Notes: a model not told the origin generated them from the letters alone. DNA of 64,000 nt from an uncultured Collinsella sp. (GCA_959027945.1 CAUFRO010000006.1:1-64000), one strand, 5' to 3'. Shown: positions 24,831 through 32,924, counted from the stretch's first letter. Made by a program: numbers and translations.

Positions 24831-26063
24831 ATGCGCCAGTTCGATTACACCACAGTCCCAGCGGAACTCGAAGCAACTCCAATCACCAACCTCCTCCTCT
24901 CGATACGCGAGCATAAAGGCCGTCAGCTTGCTCTGAGTCAAGTCAAACCCGAGCTTCTATCGTCCCTAATGGAGGAGGCTAAGATCCAAAGCACCCGGTC
25001 CTCCAACGGACTTGAAGGAATTGTTACCACCCAAAAAAGACTCAAAGCGATCATGGCGTATTCCGCCAAGCCAAGCTCCCGCGCAGAGGAAGAAATTGCT
25101 GGATACCGAGATGTGCTGTCGCTTATTCACGAGCAACACGATTCCATTCCCGTAACGCCATCGGTCATTCTGCAGTTGCATCGTGACCTCATGGCGCACA
25201 CGGCAATCTCGTATGGAGGCCATTGGAAAGATAGCGATAACGAAATCGTCTCCATTGACGATCAAGGAAATCGATTTGTGCGCTTTAGGCCCCCTTCGGC
25301 CCTAGCAACCCCGGGACTTATTAAAGAAGCCTGCCAGTCCCTCAACGATGCTTTATCTCGCCAAGTTTGCGATCCCCTCCTTATATCGCTCCGCTTTATC
25401 TTCGATTTTGTTAGCATTCATCCCTTCAACGATGGCAATGGCAGGATGAGCCGGCTCCTTACAACGCTGCTGCTCGAAAAGACTGGATACGACGTTGCGC
25501 GTTACATCAGCATCGAACGACTTATTGAAGACAACAAAGCGCTTTACTACAACGCTCTCGCTGCAAGCTCCACTGGATGGAATGAAAATCAAAACACCGA
25601 AGTACCCTTTATCCGTTTCATGCTCGGAACAACCCTGGCCGCCTACCGACAGCTCGAGCAGCGTACCTTAATTGAATCAAGCACTCGTCCCATGTCGAAG
25701 CAAGCGCGCATCGCCGTTCTATTTCAACAGAGACCCGGCGTCATTAAGAAATCCGACATCCGATCCAACTGCCCCGATATCAGCGAGGTCACCGTTAAAC
25801 GAACCCTCGGTCAGCTTGTTAGTTGCAGCGCAATCGAAAAAACAGGAGCGGGTCGTTCGACAGGCTACATACTCAAAGACGTCCATGCTCTAGAACTATT
25901 CTTGCAATCCACAATACCCGATAGCGAGGCCGCAATAACAAAAGAGGCTCCAAAGGATAAGCTCCTTGAACGTATAAACCACGCCGAGGATGAAAGCAAA
26001 GAGGGGCTCTATGAAGACTATGATTCATTCTCAAGGGACATAAAGACGAAATACGGAGTCTAG
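24831..26063 (+). CDS. Fic-domain protein with N-terminal inhibitory motif and C-terminal winged helix
   Basis: 410 residues. The Fic active-site motif HPFNDGNGRMSR starts at His197 and is complete, predicting AMP or other nucleotide transfer to a protein target. The inhibitory motif [S/T]xxxE[G/N] is present as Ser58-Asn-Gly-Leu-Glu62-Gly63, placing it in the class with an N-terminal autoinhibitory helix. The C-terminal third (about 290-350) resembles a winged helix (VIKKSDIRSNCPDISEVTVKRTL), so it may bind its own large promoter palindrome. Base composition is visibly lower in GC than the lac genes on either side, suggesting transfer. Target and partner are unknown. Confidence 0.85.
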   Translation: MRQFDYTTVPAELEATPITNLLLSIREHKGRQLALSQVKPELLSSLMEEAKIQSTRSSNGLEGIVTTQKRLKAIMAYSAKPSSRAEEEIAGYRDVLSLIHEQHDSIPVTPSVILQLHRDLMAHTAISYGGHWKDSDNEIVSIDDQGNRFVRFRPPSALATPGLIKEACQSLNDALSRQVCDPLLISLRFIFDFVSIHPFNDGNGRMSRLLTTLLLEKTGYDVARYISIERLIEDNKALYYNALAASSTGWNENQNTEVPFIRFMLGTTLAAYRQLEQRTLIESSTRPMSKQARIAVLFQQRPGVIKKSDIRSNCPDISEVTVKRTLGQLVSCSAIEKTGAGRSTGYILKDVHALELFLQSTIPDSEAAITKEAPKDKLLERINHAEDESKEGLYEDYDSFSRDIKTKYGV

Positions 26064-26100
26064 TCATATCTCAGAATAGCCTCATCCTTGTTGCTCAAAG

Positions 26101-26443
26101 TTATTTGCGCGTCATTGTAAAGCGGTACCCCCGCGCCGGCAGGGGGGGGGCAGATGTATCGCCTGCCGATCCTGCTGGAGTCGGCAATCAGATAGCGCGT
26201 ATCGACCTTGCTAAAGGCGAGCTGCTGGATGCGGCCCTCGTCCATGTTGGACGTGGACACGTCGCCGTCCAGAATACCGTTGGCGCCGATAAACGCCGCA
26301 TCGATGCCCAGCGCGCGCAGGGTATCCTCGGCCGTGGGCCCCACAAAGGCGGCGGTGCGGCGGCGGTACATGCCGCCCACCAGGCACAGCTCGCAATCCT
26401 CGCGCGCCTCGAGCAGGCTAAAGGCCGAAAGCGAATTGGTCAC
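26101..26443 (-). pseudogene. Truncated copy of the deoR regulator gene
   Basis: The minus strand encodes the middle of the DeoR protein at 30612 (from VTNSLS to ADSSRIG) almost unchanged, but lacks the entire DNA-binding part and the C-terminal part. Bases 26167-26443 match 30731-31007. Bases 26101-26166 match 30541-30603, so about 127 bp are missing at a TGC microhomology. A poly-G run (nine G at about 26142-26150) adds length differences. No functional product is expected. Bases 26444-26535 hold nothing recognisable. Confidence 0.88.
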
Positions 26444-26535
26444 ATAGATGAAAGTCAGCTTGTCGGTGACTCGGAGAGCGCCAATGCGATCTCACGACGG
26501 TTGCGCTCATTGTCTCAATTAGATACTCAACGAAA

Positions 26536-26570
26536 TACGGCCCCGCAGCTCAATAAGCTGCAGGGCCGTA
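26536..26570 (-). terminator. Terminator of EIICB 4
   Basis: On the minus strand TACGGCCCTGCAGCTTA pairs with GAGCTGCGGGGCCGTA, followed by TTTCG; the T-run is short. Confidence 0.7.
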
Positions 26571-26605
26571 CTATACACCGACGAATCAACGACGGAGTGC
26601 ATCCA

Positions 26606-28300
26606 CTATTTGGCCAGCTCCTGAACGATCCAGTCAATTGCACCTTCGGGATCGTTGGTAAGGTCGATATACTCCTTGCCCCTTGTGGTGAGCAGTTTAA
26701 TTCCAAGGCGATCGGTATCGGCCTTCATAGCGTCATAGTACATGCGTGCCTGGGGTGCCAGAACAATCACGTTGTACTGATCCATCGTCTCATAGTGGCT
26801 TCCGTACGCACCGGACTGAGAAACCAGATCGATACCCTTAGCAGCGGCACCTTCGCGAAGAGCATTTGCCAAGAGAGTCGAAGTGCCGGCACCCTGGCAA
26901 AGCACAAGCACGCGGATCTGCTCCGCCTTGTCCTTTACCGCCTCGAGAGCTTTTGCGACATTTTCCTGTGCGGCAATAGCATCTGCATCCGAGGTTCCTG
27001 CAGTCTCCTTTGCAGACTCTTCCAAACAAAGCTGATGGTCATACGCCTTGCAGAACGGATAGTAAATCACAAAGTCAACGACCAACAGCACTGCCATCAA
27101 TACGAGAGAACGCAGATCGAGACCCGTGGTGAGGAATGCACCGATTGGGCCGGGAAGCGCCCACGGCATGGTATACATGGGGGCGTTCATTCCAATGACG
27201 TCAATGAAAAATTTACCGATAATGGCGTTGACCATAGGAGCCACTAGGAAGGGCAGGAACATATAGGGATTGAGAACAATCGGCATACCGAAGATAACGG
27301 GCTCGTTAACTCCAAAAATCACCGGGATAATCGATGCCTTGCCCATGGCTTTAAGCTGCTTGGAGCGCATAAACATGATCAGGATAATAGGAACGATGAA
27401 CGTGCAGCCAGAACCGCCCAGACCGCCGATGAAGCTTGTAAAGTCCTGCGTGAGAGCAATTGACGGGTGTCCACCTGCTTGGAAAACCTCAAGATTGGTA
27501 ACGGTATTGCCGTAGAGCGCAGCATTGATCGGACTCATGACAACCGAAGCACCGTGGATACCCATAAATTGGAAAAGCGCGACCGCGCCTTCGATAAGCG
27601 CCATGCCAGGATAGGTGTCAACCGCGGAGAACAGCGGCGAGATGAGAGCGGATACCAAATTGGCGAACGGCACAGCAAGCAGCTTGCGGCTCGCAAGATC
27701 GATAAAAGCGCACGCAAGGATCGAAAACCCAAATGCAAAGATATCGCGAAAACTCTGCGCAATAGAGCCAGGGACCTCTTTGGGGAGCTTGATCGTCACA
27801 TTATGGCTAATGCACACCTTATAGATATTAACGGTCAAGAATGCGGCTACGAACGCAGCGAGAAAACCCTTGGTTCCCATATAGCCGGTTTCAAAAACAG
27901 ATGTATCTGCTCCGCCAATCGAGACAACATCGTTCGTCACCGATAGCAAGAGCATGCCGCACATGGCACAAACCATGCACGAGGTGGGGTTGAGAGATTT
28001 ACCCGAAGGCATGCGACGGTTCATCGACATGGCAAGTGAGCTCGCCGTGGTGCCGGCCACCATAATGCCAAGAAGTCCCATGGTATATGCATAGATTTTA
28101 TTGAAGAAATCCAGCACCTCAGACGGAAGCGTGATGCCTACATAGGCAGGGAGCGTCGAAAGAAGAAGGAACAGGCTCGAGAACAGCACAATTGGCATAT
28201 TCGAGAGAAAGCCATCCTTAATCGCCACCAGATAAATGTTCCTCGAGATTTTGTCGAAGAGGGGCTGGTGTTTTTCAAGGAATTTGACGATAGCGTCCAT
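26606..28300 (-). CDS. PTS lactose-family EIICB, cassette 4
   Basis: 564-residue fused IIC-IIB, the shortest of the four because the interdomain linker is reduced. IIC has GIHGASVV (GPS becomes GAS) and VNEPVIFGMP, both slightly off the consensus of the other three, suggesting a different sugar. The IIB Cys is near residue 465 in LVLCQGAGTSTLL. The ATG at 28300 was chosen for AAAGGATG; the frame is open to 28330. It is divergent from the gene at 28657 and not paired with a GH1 gene. The codons are less GC-rich than in cassettes 1-3. The partner IIA is not adjacent. Confidence 0.9.
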   Translation of the reverse strand: MDAIVKFLEKHQPLFDKISRNIYLVAIKDGFLSNMPIVLFSSLFLLLSTLPAYVGITLPSEVLDFFNKIYAYTMGLLGIMVAGTTASSLAMSMNRRMPSGKSLNPTSCMVCAMCGMLLLSVTNDVVSIGGADTSVFETGYMGTKGFLAAFVAAFLTVNIYKVCISHNVTIKLPKEVPGSIAQSFRDIFAFGFSILACAFIDLASRKLLAVPFANLVSALISPLFSAVDTYPGMALIEGAVALFQFMGIHGASVVMSPINAALYGNTVTNLEVFQAGGHPSIALTQDFTSFIGGLGGSGCTFIVPIILIMFMRSKQLKAMGKASIIPVIFGVNEPVIFGMPIVLNPYMFLPFLVAPMVNAIIGKFFIDVIGMNAPMYTMPWALPGPIGAFLTTGLDLRSLVLMAVLLVVDFVIYYPFCKAYDHQLCLEESAKETAGTSDADAIAAQENVAKALEAVKDKAEQIRVLVLCQGAGTSTLLANALREGAAAKGIDLVSQSGAYGSHYETMDQYNVIVLAPQARMYYDAMKADTDRLGIKLLTTRGKEYIDLTNDPEGAIDWIVQELAK

Positions 28301-28373
28301 AACACATCCTTTCATGATTCCCGGGCACACAACGATTTATCCGGACTCAACCGTCGTCGTCCCCGTTTGTATC

Positions 28374-28387
28374 CACTTATGTAAGTG
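28374..28387. promoter_or_regulatory. Palindrome upstream of EIICB 4
   Basis: CACTTATGTAAGTG, with perfect 6-bp arms and a 2-bp centre, 74 bp before the EIICB start. It is a candidate operator for the GntR regulator at 29650. GCGAAATG-N6-CATTTGCGC lies nearby (about 28402-28424). Confidence 0.4.
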
Positions 28388-28484
28388 AATACGTTCTTGT
28401 GCGAAATGTAATATCATTTGCGCGATTTGTCATAACCAATTCTTTTTCCGCTTTGTCGATATGTCAAGAATTCAAATACTTATT

Positions 28485-28571
28485 CGGTGAACGGTAGTTG
28501 ATTAATATAATGTTTTCCCAGCTAAAGGCTATTTTTTCCGAGCAGTACAATAAGTTTGCAACCGTTCACCG
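28485..28571. promoter_or_regulatory. Two outward-facing ACCGTTCACCG sites in the divergent EIICB 4 region
   Basis: CGGTGAACGGT (28485-28495) points toward EIICB 4, and ACCGTTCACCG (28561-28571) toward the gene at 28657. Each is an exact 11-mer, but the second repeat expected 21 bp away is not clear. One site faces each transcription unit. Confidence 0.42.
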
Positions 28572-28592
28572 ATTGGATATAACATATTGAAT

Positions 28593-28610
28593 ATATTGTT
28601 GTAACAATAT
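28593..28610. promoter_or_regulatory. Palindrome upstream of the 28657 gene
   Basis: ATATTGTT-GT-AACAATAT, perfect 8-bp arms, 47 bp before the start codon. It is a candidate operator of the GntR regulator in this cassette. Confidence 0.4.
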
Positions 28611-28656
28611 TAGAGACAATGTCACAAGCCTGTCGTTCTAGTCAAAGGAAGTAACA

Positions 28657-29577
28657 ATGCCCAAACGATTACTGAACATGTCCGCATCCGATTTTGCCGC
28701 CACGTCACCCATGGATCTAAAACAGGCAATTCTGGCTTCCGAGGGACGTACCATCATGGCGGAAAACGTACCCTCTTCCCAATTTCTCGGCGGCGTTACT
28801 AATGCAGAAATCGAACGTGCCGCAGGTGCCGACCTGCTTCTGTTTAACGCGCTCGATGTGTTCGATCCAGTTATTGCCGGTATTCCAGATGATCTCAATG
28901 AAAACCCGGTCACTTGGGTGAAGCGAGCATGCGGAAGGCCCATTGGCGTCAATCTGGAGCCAGTTGATAACGAGGCAGAGATGTCTGAATCCCGAACGGA
29001 AATCCCCATGGGTCGTCGCGTCTCTCCCAAGACCTTAGAAAAGGCTAACGAACTCGGATTTGATTTTATCTGCCTGACGGGCAACCCTGGAACCGGCGTC
29101 TCCAACGATGCAATCGCCCATTCGATTAAACTCTCCAAAGAGCATTTCAATGGCCTGGTCATAGCCGGAAAAATGCATGGAGCGGGCGTTGCGGAACCTG
29201 TCATGACGCTCGAAATTGCGCGCAAGTTTGTTGACCTCGGCGTCGATATCCTTCTCGTGCCAGCCCCCTACACCGTCCCTTGCTTCCAAGAAGCAGACCT
29301 GCGCGCCATCGTAGACTTTGTACGATCCCACAACGTAGGCAAGTCAATTGAAGAGAAGGTTCTCGTCATGGCGGCGAACGGGACGAGTCAAGACTCCTGC
29401 GACAGCGAGACCATTAAGAAAATAGGCCTTGCAGCAAAAGCAGCCGGTGCTGACCTTCAACATATCGGGGACTCCATGAACGGTATTTGCCTGCCCCAGA
29501 ATATCTTCACGCTCGGACAAGCCCTTCGTGGATACAGGCATCAGATCGTCATGCTGAGCCGCTCTGTGATACGTTAA
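28657..29577 (+). CDS. Conserved protein linked to a PTS (possible TIM-barrel enzyme), function unknown
   Basis: 306 residues, starting MPKRLLNMSASDF, with ILASEGRTIMAENV, VTNAEIERAAGADLLLFN, GRPIGVNLEPVD, ICLTGNPGTGVSN and IAGKMHGAGV. Repeating strand-plus-glycine segments suggest a TIM-barrel-like fold. I recall this as a conserved family of unassigned function (a DUF, possibly DUF7916) that travels with lactose/cellobiose PTS genes; I cannot verify the number. AAAGGAAG precedes the ATG. It is divergent from EIICB 4 and 72 nt ahead of a GntR regulator, so it probably acts on the sugar phosphate delivered by EIICB 4, taking the place of the GH1 enzyme of the other cassettes. Confidence 0.75.
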   Translation: MPKRLLNMSASDFAATSPMDLKQAILASEGRTIMAENVPSSQFLGGVTNAEIERAAGADLLLFNALDVFDPVIAGIPDDLNENPVTWVKRACGRPIGVNLEPVDNEAEMSESRTEIPMGRRVSPKTLEKANELGFDFICLTGNPGTGVSNDAIAHSIKLSKEHFNGLVIAGKMHGAGVAEPVMTLEIARKFVDLGVDILLVPAPYTVPCFQEADLRAIVDFVRSHNVGKSIEEKVLVMAANGTSQDSCDSETIKKIGLAAKAAGADLQHIGDSMNGICLPQNIFTLGQALRGYRHQIVMLSRSVIR

Positions 29578-29649
29578 GGTTACCTTGCCCACGTTACATC
29601 CCGACTGAGGCAACCATCAGGTATAACCAACATGCAAACTGAGGCTCTA

Positions 29650-30369
29650 ATGCTCGATACACACGAAAAACGGCCACTCTATTTACAGCTCACCGACGCG
29701 CTGCTCAAGCAGATCGTCGATGAATATCAAGCAGACGATAAACTTCCAACAGAAATGGAACTCTGCGACGAATACGCCGTAAGCAGAACAACCGTCCGAC
29801 TTGCCATGAGTGAGCTGGAGCGTCGTGGAAGTATCTATCGAATCCAAGGTAAGGGGTCGTTTGTTGCACCGAAACGCGTTAGCGAACTCAATTCACTTTT
29901 AGACTTTGACTTTGCAAGCCATTGCGATGGCGTTGATCCGGATGCCATCACCAAACATTTCGGCGGCCTCACATCAGGTCGTCCAATTTCCGTAATGATG
30001 CTCCAACAATTTGGATGTCAAAGTCGCGATGAAATTCAGCGTCTTGAATTGACCTACGAACTTGAAGGCAGCTTCATAGGCGCTGATACGTTCTTCATTT
30101 CAAAGTCGCGCGTTCCGAATAACCAGTTAGATTTTCAGGCATTTAGCAGAATCACGGACGACTTGTCCAAGTCTATCCAATCTGTTAGGGAAAGCTATAG
30201 AGCACGTCAGCTTAGCGATTCCGAAGCCAGTAATTATGGTGTTGCAAAACTTCCGGTCATCGAACTGACTCATTATGCTTACGACTCCGGAGGCAAACTA
30301 ATCTCAATTGTCTGCCGCACCGTCTTAACTGGGCGAATCCCTTATCAAAACTTTATTTTCAAGTCCTAA
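29650..30369 (+). CDS. GntR/HutC-family regulator of cassette 4
   Basis: 239 residues from the ATG at 29650 (GAGG 5 nt upstream); an alternative ATG at 29632 would add six residues. The N-terminal winged helix (KLPTEMELCDEYAVSRTTVRLAMSELERRGSIYR) and GKGSFV turn are typical of GntR/HutC proteins. The C-terminal UTRA-type domain would bind a sugar phosphate. It follows the 28657 gene by 72 nt and likely regulates that gene and the divergent EIICB 4. Lower GC than the neighbouring lac genes. The palindromes at 28374 and 28593 are candidate sites. Confidence 0.88.
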   Translation: MLDTHEKRPLYLQLTDALLKQIVDEYQADDKLPTEMELCDEYAVSRTTVRLAMSELERRGSIYRIQGKGSFVAPKRVSELNSLLDFDFASHCDGVDPDAITKHFGGLTSGRPISVMMLQQFGCQSRDEIQRLELTYELEGSFIGADTFFISKSRVPNNQLDFQAFSRITDDLSKSIQSVRESYRARQLSDSEASNYGVAKLPVIELTHYAYDSGGKLISIVCRTVLTGRIPYQNFIFKS

Positions 30370-30381
30370 TGTTCTTTTTCT

Positions 30382-30526
30382 TTTGTCTCGATCTGTAACA
30401 CGTAGCCGAGTTTTTAAGTCCTAACCGTTACAGATCGAGACAAACAAGGTAGACCCCGCCGAATTGTCTCAATCTGTAACATCTGGTTGGTGGTTTCACC
30501 CCTACCTGTTACAGGTTGAGACGATT
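30382..30526. repeat. Hairpin-repeat cluster 4 (two copies)
   Basis: Copies at 30382-30445 (loop subtype A, GTAGCCGAGTTTTTAAGTCC) and 30464-30526 (subtype C, CTGGTTGGTGGTTTCACCCC), between the convergent ends of the GntR and DeoR genes. Confidence 0.85.
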
Positions 30527-30540
30527 TGATAGTGGAGTCC

Positions 30541-30603
30541 TTATTTGCGCGTCAGCGTGAAGCGGTAATCCCCACGCCGGCAGGGGGCAGAAGTATCGCC
30601 TGC
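30541..30603 (-). other. Short duplicated tail downstream of deoR, also at 26101
   Basis: The block matches 26101-26166. Both copies can be read on the minus strand as a reading-frame end (here RFTLTRK then stop), and homology begins exactly at that stop codon. It may be the remnant 3' end of a lost gene. I do not recognise the peptide. Confidence 0.4.
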
Positions 30604-30611
30604 AGCGCTAG

Positions 30612-31397
30612 CTAGCAAATGACCTGCGTGTGTTCCTCGATGGCGGCGCGATCCTCGGCGGCAATACCCGGCTCGCACACCACGGCGTCCAAATTGTCCA
30701 GGCGGCAGAAGGTGTAGAAGTCGCGCTTGCCGATCTTGCTGGAGTCGGCGATCAGATAGCGCGAGTCTGCTTTGCTAAAAGCGAGCTGCTGGATACGGCC
30801 CTCGTCCATGTTGGACGTAGATACGTCACCGTCCAAGATGCCGTTGGCGCCGATAAACGCCGCATCGATGCCCAGCGCACGCAGGGTATCCTCAGCCGTT
30901 GGCCCCACAAAAGCGGCGGTGCGGCGACGGTACATACCGCCCACGAGGCACAGGTCGCAATCTTCGCGCGCCTCGAGCAGGTTAAACACCGAAAGCGAAT
31001 TAGTCACGATGCGCAGGCGAAACGCCGGCAGCATCGAGGCCATCTGCTCAACCGTGGTGCCCGTACCCAAAAAGATGGTCGAGCCCTCCTCGATAAGCTC
31101 CACAGCACGGCGCGCGATCTGCAGCTTTTCCTCGGCATGCTTGGTGCGCTTTTCGCTGTGCGAATACTCATGGCGCAGCATAGCGTGGGGGCGACCCTGC
31201 GCACTACGGGCTCCACCGTGCACGCGCTCGATCTCGCCCAGGTTCGCAAGTTCCTCAAGGTCGCGACGAATCGTCATGTCCGAGACACCCAACGCATCCG
31301 AAATCTCCTTGACCGAGACCGTGCCCTGCTCCTCGAGCAACTGACGAACCTTATCCTGTCGCTCCGCTTTAATCACGATGAGTCCTCGCTGTTCCAT
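30612..31397 (-). CDS. DeoR-family regulator (LacR-like)
   Basis: 261 residues. N-terminal DeoR helix-turn-helix (VSVKEISDALGVSDMTIRRDLEELANLGEIERVHGGA split across about residues 27-63) and a C-terminal sugar-phosphate-sensing domain with GTGTTVEQMA, NSLSVFNLL and IADSSKIGKRDF. Such LacR-type proteins sense tagatose-6-phosphate or related intermediates and repress lac or agа-type operons. AACA-rich sites before this gene, before lacA and near lacF suggest autoregulation and control of lacABXC. It is divergent from galM. A truncated duplicate lies at 26101-26443. The ribosome-binding site is weak. Confidence 0.9.
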   Translation of the reverse strand: MEQRGLIVIKAERQDKVRQLLEEQGTVSVKEISDALGVSDMTIRRDLEELANLGEIERVHGGARSAQGRPHAMLRHEYSHSEKRTKHAEEKLQIARRAVELIEEGSTIFLGTGTTVEQMASMLPAFRLRIVTNSLSVFNLLEAREDCDLCLVGGMYRRRTAAFVGPTAEDTLRALGIDAAFIGANGILDGDVSTSNMDEGRIQQLAFSKADSRYLIADSSKIGKRDFYTFCRLDNLDAVVCEPGIAAEDRAAIEEHTQVIC

Positions 31398-31410
31398 GCT
31401 TGCGTCAATT

Positions 31411-31427
31411 CAAACAGTAACGAACAA
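31411..31427 (-). promoter_or_regulatory. Candidate DeoR autoregulatory site
   Basis: CAAACAGTAACGAACAA, 14 bp upstream of the deoR start, has two AACA units like CGAACAGTAAC at 7822 upstream of lacA. Confidence 0.35.
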
Positions 31428-31580
31428 ATTGTATCAGACTCGTGCGCGTCAAAATGAACGCCTGCACAGCTCCAATCATCACTTTTTTGAGAAAAATACC
31501 CCCTGCTTTAGTGGGGTGTAGTGATAATCTCGCCTGTTCGCGCTACAGTTTGTCGGAAATACCTCGATGTTAGGAACCAA

Positions 31581-32633
31581 ATGATCACTTCCGAGCTTTT
31601 CGGCACCGCGCCGTGCGGTACCCCCGTTCATCGTTACACCCTCAACGGGCCCGAGATCTGCGTTCGCATTATGGACTATGGCGCCACCGTGCTGGGTATC
31701 GATGTGCCCGACATTCCCGGCAACGTGCGCGATGTGGTGCTGGGCTTCGATAAGCTCGAGGATTACTTTGACAACCCCGCCTGCTTTGGCGCAACCATCG
31801 GCCCTGTGGCCAACCGCACTGCAGGTGCCACGATCACTATCGCTGGCACGGACTGGCATATGCCGGCCAACGAAGGCGCCAACAACCTGCACAGCGACCT
31901 TAAGCACGGCCTGCATAAACGCGTGTGGGACGTTGAACTCGACGAGACTCACAACGCCGTTCGCATGACCACCTCGCTTGAGGACGGTGAGCTGGGCCTG
32001 CCCGGCAACCGCACCTTTACGGCCGTGTTTACCGTGACACGCACCGGCCGCTTCCGTATCGAATACGGCTGCGAGAGCGACCGCGCCACCTACGTGTCCA
32101 TGACCAACCACACGTACTTTAACCTTGCCGGCCATAACGCCGGCATGGACTGCGAGCACTTCTTTGTTGCCAACGCTGCCCACTACCTGCCCATCAACGA
32201 GCAGAACATCCCCACCGGCGAGATTGCTCCGGTCGAGGGCACGCCGTTTGACTTTCGCGAGCTGCGCCCCGTCGCGCCTGGCATGGAGACCGACGATCCG
32301 CAGATTAAGCAGGCCCGTGGCTACGATCACTGTCTGTGCATCGATGGCTATCAGTACGGCCGTAATCTGCGCCGTGCGATGCACGTCGAGGAGATGTGGA
32401 CCGGCCGCGAGCTGGACTACTACACCACCGCTCCGGGCGTGCAGCTCTACACCGGCAACTGGCTGGGCGACGAGCACGCCAAGGACGACGCCAACTATGG
32501 CTGGGGCGCCGGCTTTGCCCTCGAGGCAGAGATGTACCCCGACACGCCGCACCATCCGCTGTTCCCCCAGGGCATCGTGGGCCCCGGTCACCCCTACAGC
32601 AATGTGATCGAATACCACTTTATGAGGCACTAA
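31581..32633 (+). CDS. galM: Aldose 1-epimerase (galactose mutarotase)
   Basis: 350 residues of the classical GalM type: VANRTAG and the catalytic-region NHTYFNLAGH (about residues 175-184) are present, with the C-terminal TTAPGVQLYTGN and GFALEAEMYPD segments; the catalytic Glu is probably the one in ALEAE. It interconverts alpha and beta galactose, feeding GalK. The ATG at 31581 is preceded by AGGA; the frame is open to 31521. Divergent from the DeoR regulator and followed by a clear terminator. It differs from the two LacX-type epimerases in length and motifs. Confidence 0.94.
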   Translation: MITSELFGTAPCGTPVHRYTLNGPEICVRIMDYGATVLGIDVPDIPGNVRDVVLGFDKLEDYFDNPACFGATIGPVANRTAGATITIAGTDWHMPANEGANNLHSDLKHGLHKRVWDVELDETHNAVRMTTSLEDGELGLPGNRTFTAVFTVTRTGRFRIEYGCESDRATYVSMTNHTYFNLAGHNAGMDCEHFFVANAAHYLPINEQNIPTGEIAPVEGTPFDFRELRPVAPGMETDDPQIKQARGYDHCLCIDGYQYGRNLRRAMHVEEMWTGRELDYYTTAPGVQLYTGNWLGDEHAKDDANYGWGAGFALEAEMYPDTPHHPLFPQGIVGPGHPYSNVIEYHFMRH

Positions 32634-32661
32634 ACGCACGGCGTAACATATCGCACAGTAG

Positions 32662-32691
32662 CGCCCGCCGGCACCGCCGACGGGCGTTTTT
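32662..32691 (+). terminator. Terminator of galM
   Basis: CGCCCGCCGGC and GCCGACGGGCG form a stem with one mismatch, followed by TTTTT. Confidence 0.88.
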
Positions 32692-32734
32692 CATCTTTTG
32701 GGCTCATTTTCGCTGTGACTGTATGAGTGACATA

Positions 32735-32891
32735 TCAAAACTATGCCCATTTACTACGTTTAGTCCGGGATGCTCGACCCTGCACCGGTTTTTGTTAAAT
32801 TCGCGATCCGTCTACCTGCGGTTTTATTTTTCTCAAATTCGATATGCTCGGCGATAGCCGATCAAACGTAGTAAACGGACATAGTTTTTGA
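32735..32891. repeat. MITE-like inverted-repeat element 1
   Basis: TCAAAACTATGCCCATTTAC plus TACGTTTA (32735-32762) is inverted as TAAACGTAG-type sequence ending TTTTTGA (32862-32891), about 30 bp per arm with a few mismatches, around an AT-rich centre of about 100 bp with no gene. Confidence 0.65.
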
Positions 32892-32924
32892 CGGGTGGCA
32901 TCGCGCGCGTCCCTCGCAAGGGCA

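Noticed and set aside
26446..26535. A possible peptide (DESQLVGDSESANAISRRL) on the plus strand after the deoR remnant
   Set aside because: Too short, no start or partner; probably chance reading in a decayed region.
26105..27247. A plus-strand frame covering the deoR remnant and part of EIICB 4
   Set aside because: It is antisense to a clear PTS gene; no motif, no start signal.
14574..30526. CRISPR-like array made of the hairpin repeats
   Set aside because: The repeats are palindromic, occur in runs of two to four, have related loops rather than unique spacers, and no cas gene is present.
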